This document shows, in pieces, positions 29,250 through 37,547 of a DNA stretch of 64,000 nucleotides. Each line of letters begins with the position of its first letter. The stretch's first letter is position 1. The position numbers were made by a program, and so were the translations under genes. This DNA is from Nocardioidaceae bacterium UBA4001 (GTDB taxonomy: Bacteria; Actinomycetota; Actinomycetes; Propionibacteriales; Nocardioidaceae), in the NCBI GenBank assembly GCA_002384855.1, contig DGBP01000042.1, positions 1 to 64,000 on the forward strand, given 5' to 3'. The notes beneath the pieces are model-generated. The model was not told the origin of the DNA, did no database searches, and saw only the letters and a list, made by a program, of their open reading frames with translations.

Positions 29250-29314
29250 AGCCTGCCAGGGTCACTGCGTGACGTGGTCCCGTCAGCCGCGAGTCCGTGT
29301 CGGCGGAGTCACGG

Positions 29315-30622
29315 TCAGTACGACGCGTCGAGGAGGTCCTGGGCCGCGGCGGCCGCTCGCGCGGAGGCGTCATCGGGGACGTTCCGCTCACGGCTCGTGC
29401 GCTGCTGCCACAGCTGGACCGCGACCACCCGGGCCGCCGCCTCCTCGACACGCTCGCGGTCGAGCTCACCGCTCTTGAGCGCACGTGTGACGACGCCGTG
29501 CGTCTCCGGGGTGTTCGCGGGCATCAGCAGCAGGTCCGCCCCGGCGGCGAGTGCCTCGACGGCGGGACGTCGTCCCGGGGTGAGCACCGCACCCATGCCG
29601 AGGGAGTCGGTGATCGCCACCCCCTCGAAGCCGAGGTCGTCGCGGAGCAGGTCGTAGGCCTCCGGCGCAAGGCTGGTGGGGACCCCGGGCGCGAGGGAGC
29701 TGACGCCGAGGTGCCCGATCATGACGGCGGGAGCACCCGCCTGCACCGCGGCCCGGAACGGCGGCAGCTCCCGTGACTCCAGCTGTTCGCGGCTGACCTC
29801 GATCTCCGGGAGGGTCTCGTGGCTGTCCGCGGTGGCCGCGCCGTGGCCGGGGAAGTGCTTGGTCGTCGAGACGAGCCCGGCGTCGCCGTACCCCTCCACC
29901 GCGGCCCTCACCGCACGGGCGGCCACCTTCGGGTCCGACGAGGGTGAGCGGCTGCCGATGGTCACGTCGGCGTCGCCGATGGTGACGTCGGCGACGGGTG
30001 CGAACACCCAGGTGAAGCCGAGCTCGCGCAGCTCGAACGCCATGGCCCGCATCGCTGCGCGGACGGTACGGCGACCCGCACGACCGTCCTGAGCGACGAT
30101 CGCCCCGGAGGTGGCGAACGGCGGGAACTCCGCGCTGATCCCACTCAGGTGGGCGACCGCGCCGCCCTCCTGGTCCACCCCGATGACCGGAGGGAAGCTC
30201 CGGCCGGACCGCTCGAACGCCTCGGCCACGGCAGCCGTGGTCGCGCTGACCTGGGCACGGTCGACGATGTTGTCGCCGGTGAGCTGCACTCCCGCGAGGT
30301 GGAGGTCCGCGACCATGGCCGCCGCCGTCGCCGGCTCCGTCCCGTGCCACCGGCCGACGATGACCTGTCCGGCCAGCTCGGCCGGGGACATCGAGCGCAC
30401 CGTCTCCTGTGCCTTCGCGAGCTCCGCCTCGGTCGGCCCCCAGGGCAACGGGTCGTTCGACGGCGGCTCGGGGGCCCCGGTGGAGGTCGGGTCGGGTGTC
30501 GAACCAACAGATCCGGCGTCACCGTCGGAGCCGCCCGAGGGGTCGCCGACGCACGAGGTCGTCAGGAGGGCCGCGAAGACCGCGACGACCAGCAGACGGA
30601 CGGGAGCAGGCAGGTTCGGCAC
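29315..30622 (-). CDS. GH3 lipoprotein, beta-N-acetylhexosaminidase (NagZ-like)
   Basis: A 435-residue glycoside hydrolase family 3 enzyme. The signal peptide ends in the lipobox LLTTSC, so it is anchored outside the membrane. The NagZ-like motif KHFPGHGAATADSHETLP holds the Asp-His dyad, and the nucleophile aspartate is in VAITDSLGMGAV. VIGVDQEGGAVAHL and APVADVTIGDADV complete the barrel. The likely role is removal of N-acetylglucosamine from muropeptides or other glycans at the cell surface. GTG 30622 places the hydrophobic core directly after RLL. It is separated from the S55 gene by a hairpin. Confidence 0.9.
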   Translation of the reverse strand: MPNLPAPVRLLVVAVFAALLTTSCVGDPSGGSDGDAGSVGSTPDPTSTGAPEPPSNDPLPWGPTEAELAKAQETVRSMSPAELAGQVIVGRWHGTEPATAAAMVADLHLAGVQLTGDNIVDRAQVSATTAAVAEAFERSGRSFPPVIGVDQEGGAVAHLSGISAEFPPFATSGAIVAQDGRAGRRTVRAAMRAMAFELRELGFTWVFAPVADVTIGDADVTIGSRSPSSDPKVAARAVRAAVEGYGDAGLVSTTKHFPGHGAATADSHETLPEIEVSREQLESRELPPFRAAVQAGAPAVMIGHLGVSSLAPGVPTSLAPEAYDLLRDDLGFEGVAITDSLGMGAVLTPGRRPAVEALAAGADLLLMPANTPETHGVVTRALKSGELDRERVEEAAARVVAVQLWQQRTSRERNVPDDASARAAAAAQDLLDASY

Positions 30623-30699
30623 AGGTCGAGGGTAGACAGCGCCGACCCGGACCCCACCCGGCGGGCGGGATCGGTCCGGGAGCGACTCGGCGCGAAGGG

Positions 30700-30728
30700 C
30701 CGGACGGGCGGCCCCCGCGCCCGTCCGG
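30700..30728 (-). terminator. terminator between the S55 gene and the GH3 gene
   Basis: Perfect 11-bp arms CCGGACGGGCG and CGCCCGTCCGG enclose a 7-base loop, 20 bp after the stop of the S55-like gene. No T-tract. Confidence 0.72.
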
Positions 30729-30747
30729 TCCCTCCTGTCCTGTCGGC

Positions 30748-32574
30748 TCAGCGACGCACCACCAGGGAGGCGGACCTGAAGCCGTCGACGACCGCGCCGG
30801 TGCCCACCCGCACCGACCGGGTCGCCGCGCCGCCGCTGCGACGCGCCACCTGGAGGTCGGCCACGACGGTGTCGTTGCGCGGCGTGGCCTTGATCTTGGC
30901 CAGCTCCTTGTCGAAGCTCGAACCACTGGTGGGGTCGTACCAGAACTCCTCCCACCCACCGTAGGTGTTGCCGCCGCGGAAGGTCAGGTAACCCTCGCCG
31001 ACCGCACTACGAGGCACCGTGACGGGAAGCCTGACGTAGCGGTCCGGAAGCTGGTCGGACGTCAGGGTCACCCGGAACTTCTTCGTGACACCAGGCCGGA
31101 CCTGGAGCGGTCTCGGCACGCGCCGCCATTCACCGTCCCGGCGGATCTCGACCTTCTTGATCGCGTACGCCTGGTAGTCCGGGCTCATCGCCGAGCTGGC
31201 GTCGACCTCGGTGAAGCTGATCCTCTCCCCGGTGTTCATCAGCTTGAACAGCTGCATGAAGAGCTCGTCCGGCGCCGACCAGACGAGGTCGTCGGGGTGC
31301 GCGAACCGGTCGGCGCGCGTGTAGTCGAACGCGCTGCCGTCAGCCCGCAGCCCCTTGACCGTCCAGCTCGAGGTCTGTGCGCCTTCCGCGTGGGCGTCGA
31401 AGACCCTTTCCTGGTTGAAGAGCAGGTGGTAGGCCGAGACGTCGGCGAACCAGTTCCTCGCGGGGATGTAGGTCGTACCTGTGCGTCCTCTCGTCCCCGA
31501 GGTCACCGACGTGGTGATGTCGGGAGCCGAAGGGATCGCGGTCTGGGTGGCGAGCAGGCCGGCCATCCTGTCCTGGGTCACCGTTCCGGACGGCGCCCCG
31601 AGCCGCGACATCTTGAACGGAACCCAGTTGGGGTCCTCCTGGACGTAGACCGCGCTGGCCCCGTGCATCGTCAGCGCACTCTTACCGGTGAACGCGAAGG
31701 GGTGCCCGAAGGCCAGGATCTCATCGTCACACACCGCGGTCGCGGTGCCGACGCCGGCGAACGTGACGTCGCCGTAGGACTCGGACACCGCGAGGTTGCC
31801 TCCGCTGACGATCGGGTAGTCCGGCGAGCTCGGGGCCGCCGACCCGGTCGCGAAGACGCGCACGCCGTCCATGCCCATCCGCTCCAGGGTCGCGGCGAGC
31901 CGCTTCTTCGGGACCGTGCCCGGGACCGCCAGGGCGATGGGCAGCCGGGTGAGCCCGCCCGAGAACTCGGCGGCCGTCGCGGCTCCGGACGCCACCAGCC
32001 TGCGCTCCATCGTGCCGGGCAGGTCGATCCTCTCGCGGCCCGCAGCCGTTGCGAGCGGCGAGCTCGCTGCGGCGGTCGGCGGCTCGCTCAGCAGTGCCTG
32101 CATCTCCTCCGCCGGTGTGATGCCGGCGACCGGGGACGGGCTGTAGGCGAAGCCGTAGGCGACGGCGCCCAGCAGGTTTCCGCTGCTGTCGTAGACGGGG
32201 GAGCCGGACATGCCGCTCCAGATGCCTCCGACCCGGTCGATCTCGGGCGAGGTCAGCCGGGCGACGATCAGGGGGAAGCCCGGTGACACCGCGTCCTCGA
32301 GCACACCGAGAACCTCACCCTCGAACAGCTCGGGGGTCGTTCCCTTGCTCACCGTCCAGCCGGTCACCGGGTCTTCCGGCGCCACGGATGCGACCGTCGC
32401 CGCTGCCGGACACTCCGTGTCGGGCACTCCGGCCTCGCCGCCGGGCGCCGACCGGGCGGGTGCCGTGGTCGCGGACACGGCGACCAGGGCACCGAGGACG
32501 CCGGCCACGAACGCCGGCCTGGACGGACGTCGTCTCTCGTGCCTAGGCAGTAGCCCCATCCGATGTCTGGTCAT
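30748..32574 (-). CDS. secreted SpoIVB-type (peptidase S55) domain protein
   Basis: A 608-residue secreted protein. The N-terminal signal (FVAGVLGALVAVSATTAPA) ends near residue 42. The S55 domain follows, with GWTVSKGTTPELFEGEVLGV and GIWSGMSGSPVYD (serine in GMSGSP). DEILAFGHPFAFTG supplies the histidine of the SpoIVB-like pair. The C-terminal 250 residues are beta-rich and unassigned (FADVSAYHLLFNQERVFDAH, PVTVPRSAVGEGYL). ATG 32574 follows GGGGAGGA. In Bacillus the S55 enzyme signals across the spore membrane; here a serine protease acting at the cell surface is likely, with unknown target. Confidence 0.85.
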   Translation of the reverse strand: MTRHRMGLLPRHERRRPSRPAFVAGVLGALVAVSATTAPARSAPGGEAGVPDTECPAAATVASVAPEDPVTGWTVSKGTTPELFEGEVLGVLEDAVSPGFPLIVARLTSPEIDRVGGIWSGMSGSPVYDSSGNLLGAVAYGFAYSPSPVAGITPAEEMQALLSEPPTAAASSPLATAAGRERIDLPGTMERRLVASGAATAAEFSGGLTRLPIALAVPGTVPKKRLAATLERMGMDGVRVFATGSAAPSSPDYPIVSGGNLAVSESYGDVTFAGVGTATAVCDDEILAFGHPFAFTGKSALTMHGASAVYVQEDPNWVPFKMSRLGAPSGTVTQDRMAGLLATQTAIPSAPDITTSVTSGTRGRTGTTYIPARNWFADVSAYHLLFNQERVFDAHAEGAQTSSWTVKGLRADGSAFDYTRADRFAHPDDLVWSAPDELFMQLFKLMNTGERISFTEVDASSAMSPDYQAYAIKKVEIRRDGEWRRVPRPLQVRPGVTKKFRVTLTSDQLPDRYVRLPVTVPRSAVGEGYLTFRGGNTYGGWEEFWYDPTSGSSFDKELAKIKATPRNDTVVADLQVARRSGGAATRSVRVGTGAVVDGFRSASLVVRR

Positions 32575-32756
32575 GGTTCCTCCCCGTGTGTGCAAGACGT
32601 GCACGAACCTGATGCCCGCGGTCCTTTCCTGAAGACTTCGCCCGGCTCCCTGCACCGGCCAGAGGCGACCGTCCCGTCGGCGATGGCCCGTTGGGGGGAC
32701 GAGCCATCGTCGGGGGAACCCGGACGGGGTGGCACGGCCGGCACCGTCCTGGCCGC

Positions 32757-32959
32757 GTCATGCAGTCCGGCACGCTGGCGGACCTGCGTCACCTGACGCG
32801 GACGACGACCAGATCGAGACCGTGATGCGCCGGCTCACCGACAGAGGGATCCGCTCGCTGACCAGCCAGCCGCCGACGCTGGAGGAGCTGTTCCTGCGGC
32901 ACTACGGCGACGACCTGGAGCCGCAGGAGGAGCCGGCCGAGGCCGGAGCGCACCGATGA
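32757..32959 (+). pseudogene. C-terminal remnant of an ABC exporter ATPase
   Basis: The plus strand reads VMQSGTLADLRHLTRTT (from 32757). After a deletion and frame change it reads IETVMRRLTDRGIRSL and QPPTLEELFLRHYGDD up to a stop at 32959. These are the C-terminal segments of DrrA-like multidrug ABC ATPases. The Walker A, signature and Walker B parts are absent. The stop overlaps the permease ATG (32956), a relic of the original operon. Confidence 0.72.
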
Positions 32960-33375
32960 CCACGCTCACCGCCCGTCACGCCGGCCCCGGGGTCGGCTCC
33001 GTGCCGCCGGTGCTGGCGGTCCTGCGAGCCCGCGGCGAGGAGAGCAGCGGCCGGGCCGGGCTCGTGCTCGCGACCGGGCTGTCGCGTGTGCGCTGGCTCG
33101 GCAGCCACCTGGCCGTGGCGGTGCTCGGTGGAGGGCTGCTGTCGCGCGTCGCGGCGCTCGGCCTCGCCGTGGCGGGAGTGGGCAGCGCCGGCACCGGGGA
33201 CACCGCCCTTTTCGGCACCGCGATCGGTGCGGCGATGGCCTACCAGCCCGCCCACCGGGTCACCGCCGGGGCGGCAGGCGCCTGCTGGAGACCAAGGAGT
33301 TCCACGCCCTTCATGCGTCACGAGACCGAGGAGATGCTGGAGCGCTGGGCCGAGCACCGGAAGACCCTCCCGTAG
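32956..33375 (+). pseudogene. internally deleted ABC exporter permease
   Basis: From ATG 32956 the frame has the normal start MTTLTA, then jumps to mid-protein segments RGEESSGRAGLVLATGLSRV and RWLGSHLAVAVLGGG, with one hydrophobic helix after that. Intact permeases of this type have over 500 residues and about twelve helices. The last 40 residues (TEEMLERWAEHRKTLP at the end) do not look membrane-like and may come from another gene. The product is very unlikely to work. Confidence 0.65.
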
Positions 33376-33395
33376 GGGTGGGTCTTAACGGAGCC

Positions 33396-33425
33396 TTGAC
33401 GGTGCGGCCCTTCTCCACGTATGCA
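33396..33425 (+). promoter_or_regulatory. promoter of the TrkH/TrkA operon
   Basis: TTGACG (33396-33401) and TATGCA (33420-33425) are spaced by 18 bp and would start transcription near 33432, some 14 bp before the small membrane protein ATG at 33446. The match to the housekeeping consensus is good for such GC-rich DNA. Confidence 0.55.
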
Positions 33426-33445
33426 GGGCTGACCACGATGGGGGC

Positions 33446-33613
33446 ATGGTGTTCGGCCTCGGTGTGTTCCTGCTGCTGCTCGGCATCGCGCTGATCGTGG
33501 TCGCGGTGTTCCGGGCGCTCGGCCACGCGTGGACCCTGGGCGCGTACGAGCTGTGGGTGCTCCCCGCCGCCGGGGTCGGCCTCGTCCTCCTCGGCAGGTG
33601 GATGATCCGGTGA
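33446..33613 (+). CDS. 55-residue membrane protein coupled to trkH
   Basis: A short gene of 55 codons with two hydrophobic helices: VFGLGVFLLLLGIALIVVAV at the N-terminus and LWVLPAAGVGLVLLGRWMI at the C-terminus. Its stop overlaps the TrkH start (GTGA, 33610-33613), so translation is probably coupled. It is preceded by a promoter and comes before both K+ uptake genes, which argues for a role as a small accessory subunit, in the manner of KdpF. I know no family for it. Codon use is the same as its neighbours. Confidence 0.72.
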   Translation: MVFGLGVFLLLLGIALIVVAVFRALGHAWTLGAYELWVLPAAGVGLVLLGRWMIR

Positions 33614-34977
33614 CCGCCTCGGTCGCAGCGCTCCGGCGCCGGCTACGGATCCCGTCGCTACCCCATCCCTCCCAGGTGGTCGTGACCGGCTTCGCGGCCG
33701 CGATCCTCGTCGGCACCCTCGTCCTCATGCTCCCCGCCGCCCGAGTCGGTGAGGGCGGCGCGCCGTTCCTCGTCGCCCTCTTCACCGCGACGAGCGCCGT
33801 CTGCGTGACGGGCCTCGTCGTGGTCGACACCCCGTCGTACTGGACCGGCTTCGGCGAGGCGGTGATCCTGCTCCTGATCCAGCTCGGTGGCCTCGGGATC
33901 ATGACCGCGGCCTCTCTGCTCGGGCTGCTGGTGTCGCGGCGGATGGGCCTGCGCTCGCGGCTCACCGCCGCCGCGGAGACCAAGAGCCTCGGCATCGGCG
34001 ACGTCCGCCAGGTCCTCGTCGGCGTGCTGCGGGTGACTCTGGCCTTCGAGGCCGTCACGGCGGTGCTGCTGACTTTCCGGTTCGCCCTCGGTTACGACGT
34101 ACCGCTCGGCCGGGCGGCCTACCACGGGCTGTTCCACGCCGTCTCGGCCTTCAACAACGCCGGTTTCGCGCTCTACAGCGACAACCTGATGGGCTTCGTC
34201 ACCGACCCGTGGGTCGCGCTGCCGATCTCGGCCGCCGTCATCGCAGGAGGGCTCGGCTTCCCGGTCATCCTCGAGCTGAGGCGCCAGCTCGGCCGACCGA
34301 AGGCCTGGAGCCTCCACACCAAGCTCACCGTGATGATGACGGCTGTCCTGCTCGTCGGCGGCACGGTGTTCGTCACCGCGTCGGAGTGGTCCAACCCCGG
34401 GACGCTCGGCCCGCTGGACCCGGCCGGTCGGCTGCTGGCCGGGTTCTTCCAGGGGGTGATGCCGCGGACGGCCGGCTTCAACAGCCTCGACACCGCGCAG
34501 ATGTACGACGGCACGCTCCTCGGCACGATCGTGCTGATGTTCATCGGTGGCGGCTCGGCCGGTACCGCAGGAGGCATCAAGGTCACCACCTTCGTGATCC
34601 TTCTCCTTGCGATCTACGCCGAGGTGCGTGGCGAGTCCTCGGTCAACGCCTTCGACCGCCGTATCGGCAGCCGTGTCCAGCGTCAGGCCCTCACCGTCGC
34701 GCTCCTGGCGGTCGCCTCTGTCGTGGTCTCCGCCCTGGTGATCATGGAGATGACCGAGCATGCGCTCACCGACGTGCTGTTCGAGGTGACCTCGGCGTTC
34801 GCGACGGTCGGCCTGTCCACGGGGATCACCGCCGACCTGCCCGGCGCGGCCCAGCTCCTGCTCGTGATGCTCATGTTCGTGGGCAGGCTGGGACCCATCA
34901 CGTTCGCCTCGGCGCTGGCCCTGCGGGACCGCCGGCGTCTCTACCAGCTACCGGAAGGACGGCCGATCATTGGCTAG
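33610..34977 (+). CDS. TrkH/KtrB-type potassium uptake membrane subunit
   Basis: A 455-residue K+ translocating subunit. The four pore loops with selectivity glycines are recognisable: TSAVCVTGLVVVDT near residue 58, SAFNNAGFALYSD near 180, MPRTAGFNSLDTAQM near 285 and SAFATVGLSTG near 398. GTG 33610 yields the N-terminus VTASVAALRRR. The regulatory subunit overlaps its 3' end by 8 bp, which is usual for KtrAB-like systems. Confidence 0.92.
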   Translation: MTASVAALRRRLRIPSLPHPSQVVVTGFAAAILVGTLVLMLPAARVGEGGAPFLVALFTATSAVCVTGLVVVDTPSYWTGFGEAVILLLIQLGGLGIMTAASLLGLLVSRRMGLRSRLTAAAETKSLGIGDVRQVLVGVLRVTLAFEAVTAVLLTFRFALGYDVPLGRAAYHGLFHAVSAFNNAGFALYSDNLMGFVTDPWVALPISAAVIAGGLGFPVILELRRQLGRPKAWSLHTKLTVMMTAVLLVGGTVFVTASEWSNPGTLGPLDPAGRLLAGFFQGVMPRTAGFNSLDTAQMYDGTLLGTIVLMFIGGGSAGTAGGIKVTTFVILLLAIYAEVRGESSVNAFDRRIGSRVQRQALTVALLAVASVVVSALVIMEMTEHALTDVLFEVTSAFATVGLSTGITADLPGAAQLLLVMLMFVGRLGPITFASALALRDRRRLYQLPEGRPIIG

Positions 34978-35644
34978 ACGCAACAGGGAGACGCGGGCCC
35001 CCGGGACGGTGGTCATCGGGCTCGGCCGCTTCGGGAAGTCCCTCGCCCTCGAACTCGTGGCCGAGGGCACCGAGGTGCTCGGCATCGACGAGGACCCCAA
35101 GACCGTGCAGCGGCTCGCCGGCCGGCTCACCCACGTGGTCGAAGCCGACTCGACCAACGAGGAGGCGCTGCGGCAGCTGTCGGTGCACGAGTTCGACAAG
35201 GCGGTGGTGGGCATCGGATCGAACCTCGAGGCCAGCATCCTGACGTGCTCGATCCTCGTGAACTTCGGGATCAGGAACATCTGGGCCAAGGCGATCTCGA
35301 ACTCGCACGCACGGATCCTCACCCAGCTCGGCGTCCACCACGTCGTCCGCCCCGAGCACGACATGGGCATGCGGGTGGCCCACCTGGTGCGCGGCCGGAT
35401 GCTGGACTACATCGAGTTCGACGACGGCTACGCCATCGTCAAGACCGAGCCGCCGGCGTCGATCTACGGGCTGCCGCTGGGGGAGTCGCGGGTGCGGTCG
35501 AGGTACGGCGTCACGATCGTCGGCATCAAGCGCACGGGCCAGGACTTCACCCACGCCACCCCGGAGACGGTCGTGGAGCAGGGGGACCTGATCATCGTCT
35601 CGGGGCCGGAGACCGGGGTGGAGCGCTTCAGCAACCTGGACTGA
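34970..35644 (+). CDS. TrkA/KtrA-type potassium uptake regulatory subunit (RCK)
   Basis: A 224-residue cytoplasmic RCK protein. The N-terminal NAD/ATP-binding Rossmann fold has VIGLGRFGKSLALELVAEG, and the acidic VLGIDEDPKTVQRL follows. A TrkA_C domain is at about 140-220 (GLPLGESRVRSRYGVTIVGI, VVEQGDLIIVSGPE). TTG 34970 lies inside the TrkH 3' end, preceded by GGAAGGAC. It gates the TrkH channel in response to nucleotide binding. Confidence 0.92.
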   Translation: MARRNRETRAPGTVVIGLGRFGKSLALELVAEGTEVLGIDEDPKTVQRLAGRLTHVVEADSTNEEALRQLSVHEFDKAVVGIGSNLEASILTCSILVNFGIRNIWAKAISNSHARILTQLGVHHVVRPEHDMGMRVAHLVRGRMLDYIEFDDGYAIVKTEPPASIYGLPLGESRVRSRYGVTIVGIKRTGQDFTHATPETVVEQGDLIIVSGPETGVERFSNLD

Positions 35645-35669
35645 GCAGCGCCGCCCGCGGTGGGCCGCG

Positions 35670-36053
35670 TCAGGGGTGCCGCTCCTCGGGCAGCGGCAGC
35701 CGTGGGACGCCGCCGAGCCGCCGGAGGTACCGCACGTCCGCGGCGTGGGAGTCGAGCGTGGCCCACAGCGCCTTGTGCGCCGACCAGGGCAGCGGCTCGT
35801 CGCCGTGGTGCCAGGAGCTGCCGAAGCCGATCCAGACCGGGGTCCAGTCGGCTGCGAGGTCCCACGCCCCGCGGTGCTTGTCGAGCAGGCGGCGCCGGAC
35901 CTGGAACGCCATGCGCGGTCCGTCGGTGCAGATCGGCGCCGTCCTCACCGGCCACAGCCGCAGGTCCTGCGACATCAGCTCCAGCTCGAGGTCGCCCAGG
36001 ATGCGCGGGCACACGAGAGCGGTCGCGACGTTCTCGTGCCGGACGCGTCTCAT
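35670..36053 (-). CDS. hypothetical protein
   Basis: A 127-residue soluble protein that I cannot assign. Notable segments are ILGDLELELMSQDLRLWPV, HRGAWDLAADWTPVWIGFGS and WSAHKALWATLDSHAADVR. It is rich in tryptophan and aromatic residues. The start MRRVRHENVAT (36053) is preferred over 36077. It is convergent with TrkA. The coding pattern is good, and the protein has no signal or membrane part. Confidence 0.65.
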   Translation of the reverse strand: MRRVRHENVATALVCPRILGDLELELMSQDLRLWPVRTAPICTDGPRMAFQVRRRLLDKHRGAWDLAADWTPVWIGFGSSWHHGDEPLPWSAHKALWATLDSHAADVRYLRRLGGVPRLPLPEERHP

Positions 36054-36166
36054 GCCCAGCACGCTAACCCCGGCCACCGACTTCGGTCAGCCGCTTCGCG
36101 CAGCCCGCGGACGAGGCCGGCGGGGTCGGTCGGCAGGGAGGTCGGACCCCCGCCTCGATCGAGAAA

Positions 36167-36182
36167 TGTGAGCCACGTCACA
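36167..36182. promoter_or_regulatory. CRP/GlxR-type box
   Basis: TGTGAGCCACGTCACA is a perfect match to the TGTGA-N6-TCACA consensus of CRP/FNR-family regulators. It lies about 100 bp upstream of the secreted-protein/sortase pair and about 115 bp before the divergent hypothetical gene. cAMP control of the pair is inferred. Confidence 0.7.
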
Positions 36183-36282
36183 TTCCCCGACCGTGCCCTG
36201 GAAGGCCCTGCGTCGTTGGGCAGGTCAGCCGACTCCTCCGTCGCCGGCACCGCGCCGCAGCACCCCCAGAAATGGAAGTTCC

Positions 36283-37536
36283 TTGAAGAAGAACCTCGCC
36301 CGGCTGGGCGCCCTCAGTGCCTCGACCACCCTCGCGCTCATGGCAACCGGATCGGCGTGGGCAGCGCCCGTCGTCGCCCGCGCCGACGCCAACGCGATCA
36401 CGCTGTCCATCGGCGGCAACGCCGGCGGGTCCGGCCAGGTCACGGCGACCAACGACGGCACGGGCGAGCGCAAGGAGGGCGAGACGACCCCGCCGATCTC
36501 GGTGCTCGGCAACCAGGACCTGCTCAACGCCGGGGTGCTCCAGCAGGACGCCGCCGCCCAGGTGCAGGACGGCGTCGGCGTCTCCGCGGCGTGCGCCGGC
36601 GTCGCAGGCGAGGGCGCGAGTGTCGCCGAGGTCGGAGACTCCAACTGCCTCTTCCCGGGTCAGCCCGTGGGCGTGACGATCGCCAACCTCGACCTGACCG
36701 GCGCGGTCCTCGTGAACCCGGAGTCGGCGCTCGCCGACCTGAACGCGATCGGTGACCCGCTCATGGAGCAGCTCGTCGGCCCCCTGACCGCCGCCCTCTC
36801 CGAGGGCCTCGCGCCGCTCGGGGAGACCGGGCTGGTGGGCAGCTTCAGCGTGATCGAGGAGCGGTGTGTGGCCTCCCCGGGCACGGCCCAGGCGTCCGCC
36901 GACCTCGTCGACGCGCAGCTGACCCTGTCGGTCGCCGGTGAGAGCGTGCCGGTCGTGAACCTCCCCGTGCACCCCGAGCCGAACACCAAGGTCGTCACCG
37001 ACCTCGACCAGGTCGTCAACCTCGCCGTCGACGCGGTCGAGGAGGACCTGCGCAGCACCCTCGAGGGCGCCCTGGCCGACCTCACCGGGGTCACCGACGA
37101 GCTCCAGACCCAGATCGTCGACACGCTGGTCGCCGAGGTCTCCGACAACCTCGCTCCCGTCGAGGAGAACATCCTCGACATCACCCTCAACGCGCAAAGC
37201 CGCCCCGCGCCCGACGCGATCGCGGCCACGGCGCTGGACCTCGAGCTCCTGCCGGCTGCCGCCGAGCTCGCCGACGGCCCGCTGGTCGACCTGCAGATCG
37301 GCAACGTGGAGTGCGGCCCGACCGGGGTCGTCCAGACCGCTGCGACGCCGTCCTCCGGCAACGGTGGCGATGGCGGTAACGACCGTGCCGGGGCGGCCGA
37401 CGACCTGCCCGAGGTGCCGACCGTGGTCGACGCCGGTGCGGGTGTCTCCTCCGGGCCCGACGTCGCCGCGGGCGTCCTCGTCCTGGCCGGTGTGGCCGGG
37501 CTGGTCGGCTACCGCCGCCTCGTCGCCGGCCGGTAG
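36283..37536 (+). CDS. secreted surface protein with C-terminal anchor
   Basis: A 417-residue protein. The signal peptide (LGALSASTTLALMATGSAWA) ends near residue 30. The mature part is acidic and Ala/Val/Asp-rich with repeated helix-strand units (VLQQDAAAQVQDGVGVSAAC, DQVVNLAVDAVEEDLRSTLE). The C-terminus has a glycine/serine linker (PSSGNGGDGGNDRAG), then one hydrophobic helix (GVLVLAGVAGLVGYRRL) and a short basic tail. This looks like a sortase-sorting tail, but no LPXTG is present; LPEVPT near residue 370 is the nearest candidate. TTG 36283 follows GGAAG. The sortase gene starts 11 bp after its stop. Confidence 0.78.
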   Translation: MKKNLARLGALSASTTLALMATGSAWAAPVVARADANAITLSIGGNAGGSGQVTATNDGTGERKEGETTPPISVLGNQDLLNAGVLQQDAAAQVQDGVGVSAACAGVAGEGASVAEVGDSNCLFPGQPVGVTIANLDLTGAVLVNPESALADLNAIGDPLMEQLVGPLTAALSEGLAPLGETGLVGSFSVIEERCVASPGTAQASADLVDAQLTLSVAGESVPVVNLPVHPEPNTKVVTDLDQVVNLAVDAVEEDLRSTLEGALADLTGVTDELQTQIVDTLVAEVSDNLAPVEENILDITLNAQSRPAPDAIAATALDLELLPAAAELADGPLVDLQIGNVECGPTGVVQTAATPSSGNGGDGGNDRAGAADDLPEVPTVVDAGAGVSSGPDVAAGVLVLAGVAGLVGYRRLVAGR

Positions 37537-37547
37537 GTGATCGGGTC

